Of a stretch of DNA of 64,000 nucleotides, positions 17,100 to 26,374 are shown piece by piece. The position numbers and the translations under genes were made by a program. The notes under the pieces are model-generated. The model saw only the letters and a program-made list of their open reading frames with translations. It was not told the origin of the DNA and searched no databases. Source of the DNA: Bacillus fungorum (GTDB lineage: Bacteria > Bacillota > Bacilli > Bacillales > Bacillaceae_G); assembly GCF_002746455.1 (NCBI RefSeq), contig NZ_NWUW01000015.1, positions 58,679-122,678 of the forward strand. The letters are read 5' to 3'. The stretch's first letter is position 1. Each line of letters starts with the position of its first letter.

Positions 17100-17176
17100 C
17101 TCACATCTCATCTTTTTACTTATAAATGCCTTTATATAAACAGGGTCTCTTGCCTGAGAAAAGTACACAAATTTTA

Positions 17177-19309
17177 CTAATTTTGATTCGAAGTATCTGT
17201 ACTAGCAACTTCACCATGTATAGGTTGCTGTTTTAAATCAAAGTATACATCTAAAACTTCCTTTCCAATTATAGAATTAATTCCACTTTTATCATCATGA
17301 AGCCATGGGACTACAATAGAAAATGCCACTTCTGGATTATCATATGGAGCATATCCGACTAACGTTAAGTTGTAACATTCCATACGTTCTCCTTTTGCAT
17401 TTCTACCAATTGGATCATCTCCACCATATACAGTTTGAGCTGTCCCTGTCTTTCCTGCTGGTTTGTATGAAGCATTTTTGAAATGCTTCACGCCAGTTCC
17501 ATCACCTTCTTGGAATACCCATCTAAACCCTTCTTTTATCCGATCAATATGTTCTGTCTTCATATCAATTCGATTTAATACGACAGGCTCTATGGAGCGT
17601 ATAACTTTGCCAACCTCTTCTTTTATTGATTGTTCTCGTATTTCTTGTACAATTTGTGGTTGCATTCTATAACCACCATTAGCAATCGTTGAAATATATT
17701 GTGCTAATTGCAACGGCGTATACGTATCATACTGACCGATAGAAAAATCTAATAAAAACCCTGGTTGACTATCTACTTTTCTAGTTTGTCCAATTATTTC
17801 GTTCGGTAAATCAATACCTGTTGGGACACCTAAACCAAATTGCTTGAAATAATAGCGCATCGTATCAAATGCTCCTTGTTTAATATCCAATGAGCCATTT
17901 GGTACGTAATTAACTCCCGCAATTTTTAAAGCTGTCTGGAACATGTATACATTCGAAGATACTTGTAGAGCTCGTAAATCATTAATATTACCAAATCCGG
18001 ATACATTCCACGATTTCTTAGCTTGTGTACCTTTAAATTTCATCGGTGCGTCATAAAATTGATCTCCTGGATGTATTGCCCCTGTCTCATATCCAGTTAA
18101 TAAAGTAGCACCTTTTACAGCTGAACCTAGCTCATACGAAGTTGTCATGTTACCTAATGCCAAATCCTCGATCTCTATTTTCCCTTCTTTTTCTACAATC
18201 TTTTTGCCTGCCATAGATAAAATCTGTCCGTTATTCGGATTCGTCATGACGACAAAAGCTCGATCGAGTAGCGGCTCTGAACTCTTAAAAGCTCTCAAGT
18301 TTTTCTCTATACTTTCTTCCACTTTCTTTTGTAATTCCATATCAATCGTTAATGTTAAACTATTTCCACTTTTCCCTTTAGAAATTACTTCTGTGTTTAT
18401 AATGTTTCCTGATTTATCAGTAATGTTTTTCACTTCTTCTTTTGTACCGTGTAATACATCCTCATATCGTTGTTCAATATAACTTTTTCCGACACGATCA
18501 TTACGGTTATATCCGCGTACCAAATAAGAATCTAAGTTTTCTTTCGGCAGACCTTCTTCACTACTCGTAATATTACCTAATACGGAACGAAACAAATTAC
18601 CATTTACATAATTACGTTCCCAATCAACAGTTGCATCTACTCCTGGAAAATTCGCAAGATTTTCACTTATCTGCGCATACTCTTCATCTGTTACATCTTT
18701 TTTGATAATTTGTGGTGTTAGTTGATAACCTGCACTCATTTTACTTTTAATAGCTAACACCTTTAAGTCTTGTGCTGTTAACTCTGCCATTTCTACTTCC
18801 GTAACGCGACTTCGTCTTAAGTCTTCAATTTTTTTGTCTAACTCTTTTCCCTCTATTCCCTTTGCTTTAAACGTTTCTATATCTTTTTTAGTAATCTTTG
18901 TCTCCGCACGTTTCATATTTAACTGCATCCAAAAATCTTTTTTATCAATAGCAGTTAATTTATTAATATCTTGTTCAGGCATTTCCAGTACTTTCGCCAA
19001 GTCTTTTGCTGTTTTTAAAATATCGTCACTCGTAATCCCCTTCACCCTTGTATACGTAATTGTACGAAGAGACTTATTATTAACGACTGTTTTCCCTTCT
19101 CGATCTAAAATCTGTCCACGCGGAACTGGAATGCTAGTTGTTGCATTTTGACTGTTTTCCACTTGATTCTTATAAGCCTCCCCCTCAACAATTTGTACTT
19201 TTCCTAGTTGCATAATAATAGCTGAGAATAGTAAAAATATGCAAAGGAACATTATATTTAATCGAACAGATATATATGCCTGCTGCTTCTTTCCTTTTTG
19301 TTCTTTCAT
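17177..19309 (-). CDS. Class B penicillin-binding protein (PbpA/PbpH-like transpeptidase)
   Basis: This 710-residue membrane-anchored D,D-transpeptidase cross-links peptidoglycan. A single N-terminal membrane helix lies at about 17-37. The PBP dimerisation region (60-330) includes PRGQILDREG. In the transpeptidase domain are the SXXK active site Ser396-Ala-Val-Lys399, SSN at 451-453 and KTGTAQ from 620. The layout matches PBP2A/PbpH of B. subtilis. The gene lies between bla1 and a divergent PBP gene and has a predicted SigP promoter 293 bases upstream, with a short leader peptide between. Unlike a beta-lactamase, it would help by supplying extra or less sensitive target. That role is inferred. 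Confidence 0.9.
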   Translation of the reverse strand: MKEQKGKKQQAYISVRLNIMFLCIFLLFSAIIMQLGKVQIVEGEAYKNQVENSQNATTSIPVPRGQILDREGKTVVNNKSLRTITYTRVKGITSDDILKTAKDLAKVLEMPEQDINKLTAIDKKDFWMQLNMKRAETKITKKDIETFKAKGIEGKELDKKIEDLRRSRVTEVEMAELTAQDLKVLAIKSKMSAGYQLTPQIIKKDVTDEEYAQISENLANFPGVDATVDWERNYVNGNLFRSVLGNITSSEEGLPKENLDSYLVRGYNRNDRVGKSYIEQRYEDVLHGTKEEVKNITDKSGNIINTEVISKGKSGNSLTLTIDMELQKKVEESIEKNLRAFKSSEPLLDRAFVVMTNPNNGQILSMAGKKIVEKEGKIEIEDLALGNMTTSYELGSAVKGATLLTGYETGAIHPGDQFYDAPMKFKGTQAKKSWNVSGFGNINDLRALQVSSNVYMFQTALKIAGVNYVPNGSLDIKQGAFDTMRYYFKQFGLGVPTGIDLPNEIIGQTRKVDSQPGFLLDFSIGQYDTYTPLQLAQYISTIANGGYRMQPQIVQEIREQSIKEEVGKVIRSIEPVVLNRIDMKTEHIDRIKEGFRWVFQEGDGTGVKHFKNASYKPAGKTGTAQTVYGGDDPIGRNAKGERMECYNLTLVGYAPYDNPEVAFSIVVPWLHDDKSGINSIIGKEVLDVYFDLKQQPIHGEVASTDTSNQN

Positions 19310-19412
19310 AAATCCTCCATTTAATCCTTTCAGGAATTGCTACAAATACTACAAGCATTCCTTATATATTAGATACCGATGACCGGTTATAAATATCGAC
19401 TCAATTTTTTGC

Positions 19413-19460
19413 CTACTCCTTGTAAGCATCCATTCCTTTTCGTTTAGCTACATAATTCAT
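19413..19460 (-). CDS. Possible 15-aa leader peptide
   Basis: In the leader between the SigP promoter at 19602 and the PBP start at 19309, GGAAGGGAGAG precedes an ATG that encodes MNYVAKRKGMDAYKE and stops. The ribosome-binding site is better than expected by chance. It may regulate translation of the PBP or be a remnant. Confidence 0.35.
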   Translation of the reverse strand: MNYVAKRKGMDAYKE

Positions 19461-19601
19461 AACTCTCCCTTCCTGCTTTCTATCTATTTTTTGTCACTTG
19501 CATTAGAAATGCCAAGCTGTATAATGCTTATTAAACTTACACTTAGATTTTCTAGTAAATTTTCATACTGATTGTTCCTTTCTTCATGCTGTAATACTTA
19601 A

Positions 19602-19629
19602 TAGACAACCTAAATAATAAAGTTGTTCC
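19602..19629 (-). promoter_or_regulatory. Predicted SigP promoter of the 710-aa PBP
   Basis: Minus-strand GGAAC, 17 bases, TGTCTA, with the extended upstream block TTTGTAAATATGGAACAA shared with the sites at 25451 and 29575. It reads away from the divergent PBP at 19688. Confidence 0.72.
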
Positions 19630-19687
19630 ATATTTACAAAAAAAATAATTAACTATAATATGGAATAGGCTAAAAAGGGAGGTTTTT

Positions 19688-21454
19688 ATGTTACATACAA
19701 AAATAAAAAGATGGAGATTTATAGCGGTTCTTTCTATTGTGGGTGTGATTTTAATAATTTTATTAAAAAGCCATTTCGTTTCAATTACTATCAAAACTTC
19801 TTCAGCTGAAAGAGGAGAAATACTTGATCAAAATGGTGTAATACTAGCTACAAATAAGAAAGTTAAGTCTCTATATTGCACTTCTAATGATGAAAAGCTA
19901 TCGAAACAAGATACATCCAACACAATAGCTTTTTTTAATCAATTTTCAAGCGAGTTTCAACATGATATTTCTACAGAGAACATAAAATCTCAATTACAAC
20001 AATCTTGTAAAAAGCAAACTATGAATGATATACCGTTATACTCTGACATAACTGAGAATGAATTTGCGTTCATAAACAAAAACAAACCCAATAATGTAAT
20101 AATCAAAGATGAAGTGATACGATATTATCCTAAACATGAAATTGGTTCACAGGTAATTGGGTATGTAGAAAATGATCTTAATTCAAAGCATATGCCGGTT
20201 GGAAAAAGTGGGATTGAGCTGCAATATGAAAATGATTTAAAAGGAAAACCGGGTAAAACTCTTATTTTTAAAATGAATAATAAAAAGTTCTTTTGGAACA
20301 TTCGAAAAGTACAAAACGGAAAAGATGTCCGGCTAGCTTTAGATTTTAAGTTGCAGCAAAAAACAGAGGAAGCATTAAGATCTCAAATTAAGAAAACACC
20401 TGATGCTAAAGCTGGTTATGCTGTAGTGAGCGATGTAAAAACTGGCGCAATTTTAACTATGGCCAACTCGGCAGTTTTTGATCCAAATATATTACATACA
20501 CATATATCACCTAAAAAAGAAAACATTAAATCACTTTCGCAAAATAAAGCAATTCAAAAATTAAAGTATGGTGAATCTTATGTAAATATGGCCTCTACTA
20601 TAAAACCACTCACTATTTTAATTGGATTAAACGAAAAGCTTTTTCAACCTGAAGATACATATTTAGATAAAGGTACTTTTCAGTATGATAATCAAAATAA
20701 CATTACGAATGCACCTGGAACGCCCACAGGTGAGATTACACCGAGGCAGGCTATCATTAATTCATCTAACACATTTATGACAGCAAAAGTAGCTCTGCCA
20801 TTATTTAACCAAAATAATGGCAATGTAGAAAAAGTGGCACATATATGGACAGATTATTTAATGCAATTCGGCCTACGCTCTAAAACCGGGATTGATTTAC
20901 CCTTCGAAGAAGACGGACAATATGAATTCCATCCTTCTAATAAGTTTGAAAATGGAATCTCCGCTTTATTAAATGCCTCGTGGGGCGGAAATGAAGTGCA
21001 TACTCCTCTTCAACTCGCTCAATATGCAGCAACTTTGGCAAGTAAAGGTGATAAATATATACCTCAAATGGCAAGTGCTATTATTGGTCAAGATGGTAAG
21101 GAAATAAAAAAGTTCAAACCAATTTTAGAAAGTTCAAATCGTTACCCGATGAACTTTTGGAGTGTCGTGCAAGGTGGCATGAGTCAAAATATAGAGGAGA
21201 TTAAAAAGTTACCCTTTGACGTCGCAGGTAAAACAGGTATTACAGGTTTTCCGAATGAGCAAGCAAGAATGGTAAATCATTCTCTTTTCATTGCATATGC
21301 TCCTACCGAAGATCCACAGATTGCCGTTTCTGTCGTTATTCCTGGTAGTAATTCAGAAAAAAACATTGCTGCTCTCGTTACATCCGAAATTTTAGAGTCC
21401 TGGAATACTCTTCAAAAAGAGAATAAAAACAAAGAGGAAGGTTCATTAAAATGA
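19688..21454 (+). CDS. Class B penicillin-binding protein, possible PbpP-type beta-lactam sensor
   Basis: This 588-residue transpeptidase-fold protein has an N-terminal membrane helix at about 10-27, a dimerisation region containing AERGEILDQNG, and a penicillin-binding domain with Ser303-Thr-Ile-Lys306, SSN at 359-361 and KTGITG from 515. It is shorter and more diverged than the neighbouring PBP. GGGAGG precedes the ATG. It is convergent with rsiP, sharing a terminator. A PBP called PbpP has been reported as needed for SigP activation in B. thuringiensis. This gene, beside rsiP and without a SigP promoter of its own, is a reasonable candidate, but the identity is not settled by sequence. Confidence 0.82.
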   Translation: MLHTKIKRWRFIAVLSIVGVILIILLKSHFVSITIKTSSAERGEILDQNGVILATNKKVKSLYCTSNDEKLSKQDTSNTIAFFNQFSSEFQHDISTENIKSQLQQSCKKQTMNDIPLYSDITENEFAFINKNKPNNVIIKDEVIRYYPKHEIGSQVIGYVENDLNSKHMPVGKSGIELQYENDLKGKPGKTLIFKMNNKKFFWNIRKVQNGKDVRLALDFKLQQKTEEALRSQIKKTPDAKAGYAVVSDVKTGAILTMANSAVFDPNILHTHISPKKENIKSLSQNKAIQKLKYGESYVNMASTIKPLTILIGLNEKLFQPEDTYLDKGTFQYDNQNNITNAPGTPTGEITPRQAIINSSNTFMTAKVALPLFNQNNGNVEKVAHIWTDYLMQFGLRSKTGIDLPFEEDGQYEFHPSNKFENGISALLNASWGGNEVHTPLQLAQYAATLASKGDKYIPQMASAIIGQDGKEIKKFKPILESSNRYPMNFWSVVQGGMSQNIEEIKKLPFDVAGKTGITGFPNEQARMVNHSLFIAYAPTEDPQIAVSVVIPGSNSEKNIAALVTSEILESWNTLQKENKNKEEGSLK

Positions 21455-21466
21455 ACCTTCCTCTTT
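21431..21466. terminator. Convergent terminator between PBP and rsiP
   Basis: Perfect 16-bp stem AAAGAGGAAGGTTCAT / ATGAACCTTCCTCTTT with a 4-nt loop. It overlaps the 3' end of the PBP gene and touches the rsiP stop. Confidence 0.85.
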
Positions 21467-22293
21467 TACCATATAGAATCTATTTTTATTATTTTCCATA
21501 TACCTTCATTATTCTTTTCGAACATAAAGGAATATTTAATATCCGTTAAAACGTACTCTTTTTGTACATAACCAGTATTACCGTTAATTGTCGATATTTT
21601 TATATATCCATCATTCTGCACTTTTTCTGGAATCCAAGCTTTTACCATTTCATTAGATACTTCATATAAAACTTGTGCATCTCGCTTTGGTTCAGCTAAA
21701 ATTTTTGTTTTATTTCCAGTAACAGTTGCATATATAAAATGTGCTTGCTTTGGTTGGTTACTTTCTGTCAATCCACTTGGCACTTTGTATACTTGTTTTG
21801 TATCATTTGCAAATTCTCCCCCCATTGTAAGAGCGACTTGCAGCTCATGAAAAATATCTTCATCAAACTTCAATTCATCCTTATTATAACTCTTCCCTTT
21901 AAATAGAACTTCATCGTTTAACGCTTTATACAAGTCATTTTCATTTTTGGCATTTGTACTTTGATATAAATCATTCATAAATTGTTTTAATGTTGGATCT
22001 TGAGCAGACTCATCTTTTGTTTTAGGCTTAATTTGTGTACTACTTTGTACCGGTGATTTATTATCATCAAGCCAAGGTTGTTGAACAATAAAAAATAAAA
22101 ATGTACAAGCTAAAACCACTACAATTGGCAATGCTTTTTTACGTAATGGTCTTGTCTGTTTTGGAGAACCTACCTCATTACTTTGATATATAGATTGCTT
22201 TATTTTATAAATATATCCTTCTTCATCTTTACGGTGTTCCATTGGGCCGTTTTTTAATTTACTATACCAATCAGGATTGTTTTTATTTTTCAT
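21466..22293 (-). CDS. rsiP: Anti-sigma factor RsiP
   Basis: This 275-residue type II membrane protein is the probable anti-sigma factor for the ECF sigma factor encoded just upstream, with which it overlaps by 11 bases. The cytoplasmic N-terminus of about 53 residues is followed by one membrane helix at 54-71 (ALPIVVVLACTFLFFIVQQ) and an extracytoplasmic part. That part ends in an SH3-like segment (ILAEPKRDAQVLYEV ... GYVQKEYV). In B. thuringiensis RsiP holds SigP inactive until beta-lactams trigger its proteolysis, finishing with the site-2 protease RasP. Order and overlap here fit that system. Confidence 0.85.
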   Translation of the reverse strand: MKNKNNPDWYSKLKNGPMEHRKDEEGYIYKIKQSIYQSNEVGSPKQTRPLRKKALPIVVVLACTFLFFIVQQPWLDDNKSPVQSSTQIKPKTKDESAQDPTLKQFMNDLYQSTNAKNENDLYKALNDEVLFKGKSYNKDELKFDEDIFHELQVALTMGGEFANDTKQVYKVPSGLTESNQPKQAHFIYATVTGNKTKILAEPKRDAQVLYEVSNEMVKAWIPEKVQNDGYIKISTINGNTGYVQKEYVLTDIKYSFMFEKNNEGIWKIIKIDSIW

Positions 22294-22822
22294 TACTACT
22301 ACCCTCCCCTATTAATTTTGAAACCTTACTTCTTGCTCTACTTAATCTAGATTTCACAGTTCCAATGGAAACTCCTAACGTTTCAGCCATTTCTTCATAA
22401 GATAATTCATATTTTGCATCCAATATTATTATTTCACGATGCTTTTTAGGTAGTTTTAATACAACCTTCCACACATCATTCATTTCTTCTTGCTTAAAAA
22501 ATTCTTGTTCTGCCGACTGGGATTGCTTATCGTCATTAAAAAATCCTATTAAAGATATCCTTTTAAAATAAGAGGATTTCAAATAGTTTATTGCCGTATT
22601 TCTTGTAATTTTTAATATCCACGTTTTAATAGATGACTCCTTTCGAAATGAATTCCAATTTTTAAATACCTTTATAAATACATCTTGCGTGATATCATCT
22701 GATAAGTGTGGATCTTTCGTAATAATAAATGAATAATTCCATACATCTTGCCAATAGTCTTTTATAATATCGTCCAGCTCATCATGATTACACTTTTCAA
22801 TAAACGTCTGTTCCATTTCCAC
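22283..22822 (-). CDS. sigP: ECF sigma factor SigP
   Basis: This 179-residue ECF sigma factor has region 2 with DDITQDVFIKVFKNW and the -10-recognising segment to TAINYLKS. Region 4 contains LPKKHREIIIL and the helix-turn-helix ETLGVSIGTVKSRLSRAR. It overlaps rsiP. The context (bla1 and several PBP genes) and order identify it as SigP, which turns on beta-lactamase in this group in response to beta-lactams. A copy of the predicted SigP promoter lies 61 bases upstream, so it should autoregulate. Confidence 0.9.
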   Translation of the reverse strand: MEMEQTFIEKCNHDELDDIIKDYWQDVWNYSFIITKDPHLSDDITQDVFIKVFKNWNSFRKESSIKTWILKITRNTAINYLKSSYFKRISLIGFFNDDKQSQSAEQEFFKQEEMNDVWKVVLKLPKKHREIIILDAKYELSYEEMAETLGVSIGTVKSRLSRARSKVSKLIGEGSSNEK

Positions 22823-22874
22823 ACCTCAAACTTATTTGAATAAACATAAAACTGCCCTCACTTTTATTATGGTT

Positions 22875-23096
22875 TCAATATATAGACAAGATACAAGTTT
22901 CATTTGTTCCATTGTTTATCTTTTTTGATAGAAACATCCTCCTAAAAATGTAAAGGTGTGCAATTACTTTCATAAAATAATCATCTATACATTCTCTTAC
23001 ATGACAGGCTCCTAAAAAACAAGTAAAGCATACAATATTAAAAATACACTCATAAAAAATCTGATTATTATTTGTGCATTTCACGCAACACTCCAC
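22875..23096 (-). CDS. Doubtful Cys-rich small protein upstream of sigP
   Basis: A GTG at 23096, preceded by a near-perfect AAAGGTGA, opens a 73-codon frame VECCVKCTNNNQIFYECIF with cysteines spaced through the first half. The second half runs through the predicted sigP promoter, which is unusual for a real gene. I cannot decide between a true Cys-rich protein and a decayed or chance frame. Confidence 0.3.
   Translation of the reverse strand: MECCVKCTNNNQIFYECIFNIVCFTCFLGACHVRECIDDYFMKVIAHLYIFRRMFLSKKINNGTNETCILSIY
22883..22910 (-). promoter_or_regulatory. Predicted autoregulatory SigP promoter of sigP-rsiP
   Basis: Minus-strand GGAAC, 17 bases, TGTCTA, 61 bases before sigP. Its flanks differ from the other copies, but both hexamers and the spacing agree. 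Confidence 0.75.
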
Positions 23097-23283
23097 TTGT
23101 ATCACCTTTTTTCTTAGAGCATACTTATTTGTGTGCTCTATTTATGTTTTACTAAATAATTGTTTTGTTACAGTTTTAAACTTGTCCCTTTCAATATGTT
23201 TTACTCTTCTATTTACTATTAGCAATACCAACTTTTCAAAAATGAAAATAAAGATGAGGTATCAACTTTATTCAGCCACAACA

Positions 23284-23316
23284 AAAAAGCATTCTCGATT
23301 AAGGAGAATGCTTTTT
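23284..23316 (-). terminator. Terminator of the PBP3-like gene
   Basis: Perfect 13-bp stem AAAAAGCATTCTC / GAGAATGCTTTTT with a 7-nt loop and T-runs in both directions, about 90 bases after the PBP3-like stop. Confidence 0.75.
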
Positions 23317-23408
23317 CAAAACTTAATTGCTCTTTGTTTTGCTCAATTTATACCTTCGTGTTAAGCAAACAATGAATGTAGTAAAAGATTTCACCTTATA
23401 GTTACGTA

Positions 23409-25376
23409 TTATTTCTGAAAAACGTGTTTTACTTTTTCGCCTGGAACGTTACTCCCCCCTCTTCCTTTTACATCTTCAATCATCATGGTTACAATCATGT
23501 CTGGCTCATTTGCATCAAAAGCCGCAAACCATCCAAGTTCTTTTCCGTCTGCCTCTTTCGATTCTTTCAATTCTGCTGTACCTGTTTTACCAGCAAGAGT
23601 TACACCATCAACCTTAGCAATTCTACCCGCACCATCAGGGTCATTAATGACTTTTATTAAGGCACTCTTTAATATCTCTTGATTCTTTTTAGAAACCACA
23701 TTTTCTTTCCAATTCCCCGCTACTTTTGCTTCTTTTAAAAGATGAGGCGACGGAATATTCCCTTCATTCACAATCGGTGCATATGTTAATGCTAAATGAA
23801 GTGGTGTCATTAATACTTGTCCTTGTCCGTATCCCGTGTCTGCTAGTTGAATATCATTTTTTATCCCGTCTCTTGCAATGATTGAAATAGGAAATTCATA
23901 TTCAATTGGTAATTTTTCATGAAATCCGTATTTCTTAAATTCGTTTACATACTGATCTTTTCCCATTTTCAAAGCTTGTTGAGCAAAATAAATATTATCA
24001 GAGTACTTCATTGCCTTGTCAAAATCAATTGGACTTGCACCCTTCACACGTGTTACATAATAATTTCCCCAAGATGAATCTTTTGTCCACTTTAATCCTT
24101 GAATTTTAAATTCTTCCTTAGGATTTATTGTGTTTGTTTCCAAACCAATTGCACCTGTAATCGTTTTAAATACGGAACCTGGTACAAATGCTTGTGTGAA
24201 ACGATTCATCATTGGTAGTTTCGAGTCGTTATTCCATGCTTCTCGTTGGGCTTTTGATGCTCCTCTAACTATTATATTTGGATTATAAGCAGGGCTACTT
24301 ACAAGTGCAATTGTTTCACCTGTTTTCGGATTGACCGCTGCACTAGATCCTGCTTCATTTTTCATCTCATTAAAGATTTTTTCTTGAATTGCAGCATCAA
24401 TTGTTAACGTAACATTTCCCCCAGCTTTTGCTTCTTTTTTTGCTACGTTTTTAATCTCTTTCCCGTTCTCATCTTCCATAAATACGCGTCCACCCTTTTC
24501 ACCACGTAATTTATTCTCTAATACTTTCTCTAAACCGGTCTTACCCACTAAATCATCTGCATGATAACCTTTTTTTTGAAGCGATTTTAACTCCTCTGCA
24601 TTCACCTTTCCTATATATCCTGTTAAGTGTGCCGCTGCTTCTCCTAATGGATACGTACGAATATTTACTGGACGAGATGAAACTCCTTCTAATTCAATAT
24701 AATCATTCTGTCTAGTTCCCTCTTTTAAAATACCAATTGGTACAAAGGAGTCTGGTTTTATCCATTTCGCTGAAAGCTTCTGATCGATCTCTTCTGTAGA
24801 CATATCCAGTAACTGTGCTACTATTTCTTTTGTTTGTGCTGCCGTTTCGCCTAGTTTCTCCGGAATAATTCCAACCTCAGTCGCTTTACCATTCGTTGCT
24901 AGACCTTTCCCATTTCGATCGTATATTTCTCCACGTTTTCCTTGTTCTGTTTGCATACGTACTTTGTAATCTTTTTTCATACCTGGAAAAATGAAATCTG
25001 GTGTCCAATCTATTTTCCAAGATTCTTTTTCTTTCACAAGTTTTGCTTCATGGATAAATGAAGCTGTTCCTCCATCTGTATCCATCTTAACTTCAAAAAG
25101 AATAAGTTCTTTATCTTTAGCATTCTCTCCTTTCGTTTTAACTTTTAAATTCTTAACTCCAATACCTTCATAGATTTTTTGATATTTCTCGGTGAATTCC
25201 TTTTTAGAAATCGCTTTTTGGGCATGTTCTGATAAACGATCATACATATTTGCAAATTTTTTATCATTCCATAAATTTATATATTCTTCAAATGCTTGTT
25301 TTGGCGGTTCGTTTTTATTACATCCTACCAACATAACTGCAAAACAAAAGAAAAGCAGCATCCATAATTTTTTCAA
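23409..25376 (-). CDS. Lipoprotein class B penicillin-binding protein, PBP3/PbpC-like
   Basis: This 655-residue transpeptidase begins with a lipoprotein signal (lipobox LVGC, Cys19). Then come an NTF2-like MecA N-terminal domain (about 25-150), a dimerisation domain with KRGEIYDRNG, and the penicillin-binding domain with SXXK in PGSVFKT, SDN in YSDNIYFAQQAL and KTGTAE near the C-terminus. The architecture equals B. subtilis PBP3 (pbpC) and staphylococcal PBP2a, which tolerate beta-lactams. A SigP-type promoter 75 bases upstream links it to the beta-lactam response. Low affinity for beta-lactams is plausible but only inferred. Confidence 0.92.
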   Translation of the reverse strand: MKKLWMLLFFCFAVMLVGCNKNEPPKQAFEEYINLWNDKKFANMYDRLSEHAQKAISKKEFTEKYQKIYEGIGVKNLKVKTKGENAKDKELILFEVKMDTDGGTASFIHEAKLVKEKESWKIDWTPDFIFPGMKKDYKVRMQTEQGKRGEIYDRNGKGLATNGKATEVGIIPEKLGETAAQTKEIVAQLLDMSTEEIDQKLSAKWIKPDSFVPIGILKEGTRQNDYIELEGVSSRPVNIRTYPLGEAAAHLTGYIGKVNAEELKSLQKKGYHADDLVGKTGLEKVLENKLRGEKGGRVFMEDENGKEIKNVAKKEAKAGGNVTLTIDAAIQEKIFNEMKNEAGSSAAVNPKTGETIALVSSPAYNPNIIVRGASKAQREAWNNDSKLPMMNRFTQAFVPGSVFKTITGAIGLETNTINPKEEFKIQGLKWTKDSSWGNYYVTRVKGASPIDFDKAMKYSDNIYFAQQALKMGKDQYVNEFKKYGFHEKLPIEYEFPISIIARDGIKNDIQLADTGYGQGQVLMTPLHLALTYAPIVNEGNIPSPHLLKEAKVAGNWKENVVSKKNQEILKSALIKVINDPDGAGRIAKVDGVTLAGKTGTAELKESKEADGKELGWFAAFDANEPDMIVTMMIEDVKGRGGSNVPGEKVKHVFQK

Positions 25377-25450
25377 TTCAATCTTCTCCCTTATTTAAAA
25401 ATATTTATTCCTTTCTTGATATATGAAATAACAAATGTTGTAACGCTTAA

Positions 25451-25478
25451 TAGACAGTGTAAGTAATGAAATTGTTCC
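25451..25478 (-). promoter_or_regulatory. Predicted SigP promoter of the PBP3-like gene
   Basis: Minus-strand GGAAC, 17 bases, TGTCTA, with the extended upstream block TTTGTAAATGTGGAACAA. Confidence 0.75.
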
Positions 25479-25533
25479 ACATTTACAAAAAAATTTAATT
25501 TATAGGCACCCTATATCCTTCTTTTTCGTATCA

Positions 25534-25565
25534 AAAACGCCTGCGCATTATGCGACAGGCGTTTT
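25534..25565 (-). terminator. Terminator of the SGNH hydrolase gene
   Basis: Ten-bp stem AAAACGCCTG / CAGGCGTTTT around an inner CGCA/TGCG stem. It lies 15 bases after the stop, between this gene and the PBP3 promoter. Confidence 0.8.
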
Positions 25566-25579
25566 GGTCATTCTACAGT

Positions 25580-26173
25580 TTATTTAGAAGAGTCATGTAC
25601 AGGCAAACTACTAAAAATCAATTCAGCTACTTTTACATAGCCTTTTGAGTTTGGATGAATTAAATCCGTAGACCAAAGCGTATTGTCATTAACTAACTGA
25701 TGATTCCAAAAGTCAACATGATGAACCTTATACTCTCTACTCAGTGAACGTATAACTTCATTTGCCTCTAATAATTGTTCTTTTAATACTTGTTTTTTTT
25801 CTGAAGAAAAAGGAAGCCTAACTGTAAAATCTGGAAGGTTTGCTATAATAATATCAGCATCTGTTTTACTTAATGTATCTATCATAAATTCCATATCATT
25901 CTTATATGCTTGATGATTCCAGCGTCCTTTTAAGACATCGTTTGCACCTGCAATTAGACTAACCAAATCTGGTTTAAAAGTTAATGCTTTTTCCAATTGC
26001 TGCGAGCGAATTTCTTTAGTTACTAACCCACGCTTTGCAAAATTGGCATATTCTATATCGTTTTCACACAGTTGAACAAAATGATCTACCCAGCTTTTTA
26101 ATGCAATTCCCTCTACTTCATCCCCTATTCCCTCTGTAAAACTATCACCAATCGCTACAAATCGCTTCCACAT
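25580..26173 (-). CDS. SGNH/GDSL-family hydrolase
   Basis: I start this at the ATG at 26173 (197 aa), because AAAGGGGG lies upstream and the first beta-strand then begins at residue 3. The SGNH blocks are clear: nucleophile Ser in AIGDSFTEG, Gly in KRGLV, Asn in IAGANDVLKG, and the Asp-His pair in DLIHPNSKGY. Such esterases remove acyl groups from small esters or polysaccharides. No signal peptide, so cytoplasmic. It lies inside the beta-lactam island but has no SigP promoter, and a link is not evident. Confidence 0.88.
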   Translation of the reverse strand: MWKRFVAIGDSFTEGIGDEVEGIALKSWVDHFVQLCENDIEYANFAKRGLVTKEIRSQQLEKALTFKPDLVSLIAGANDVLKGRWNHQAYKNDMEFMIDTLSKTDADIIIANLPDFTVRLPFSSEKKQVLKEQLLEANEVIRSLSREYKVHHVDFWNHQLVNDNTLWSTDLIHPNSKGYVKVAELIFSSLPVHDSSK

Positions 26174-26301
26174 ATGTAGTCCCCCTTTATTTTTAACCAT
26201 ATCTATACTATACAATAGGTCACAACGTAATTGTTATTTCTAAGTGTTTTTTGATTTCAATTATATTCCACTTTACTATATTTACATTTAGAATCCAAAA
26301 T

Positions 26302-26334
26302 TGACCGATTCCCAATATACTTAGGAATCGGTCA
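26302..26334 (-). terminator. Terminator of the acyltransferase gene
   Basis: Perfect 11-bp stem TGACCGATTCC / GGAATCGGTCA with an 11-nt loop, about 40 bases after the stop codon. Confidence 0.7.
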
Positions 26335-26374
26335 TATTCGTATATTTACTAAAGAAATAAAATCTCTCTAGGCA

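Noticed and set aside
19552..19794. Minus-strand frame of 80 codons across the PBP divergent region
   Set aside because: It runs through the predicted SigP promoter and the 5' end of the opposite PBP gene and lacks a ribosome-binding site.
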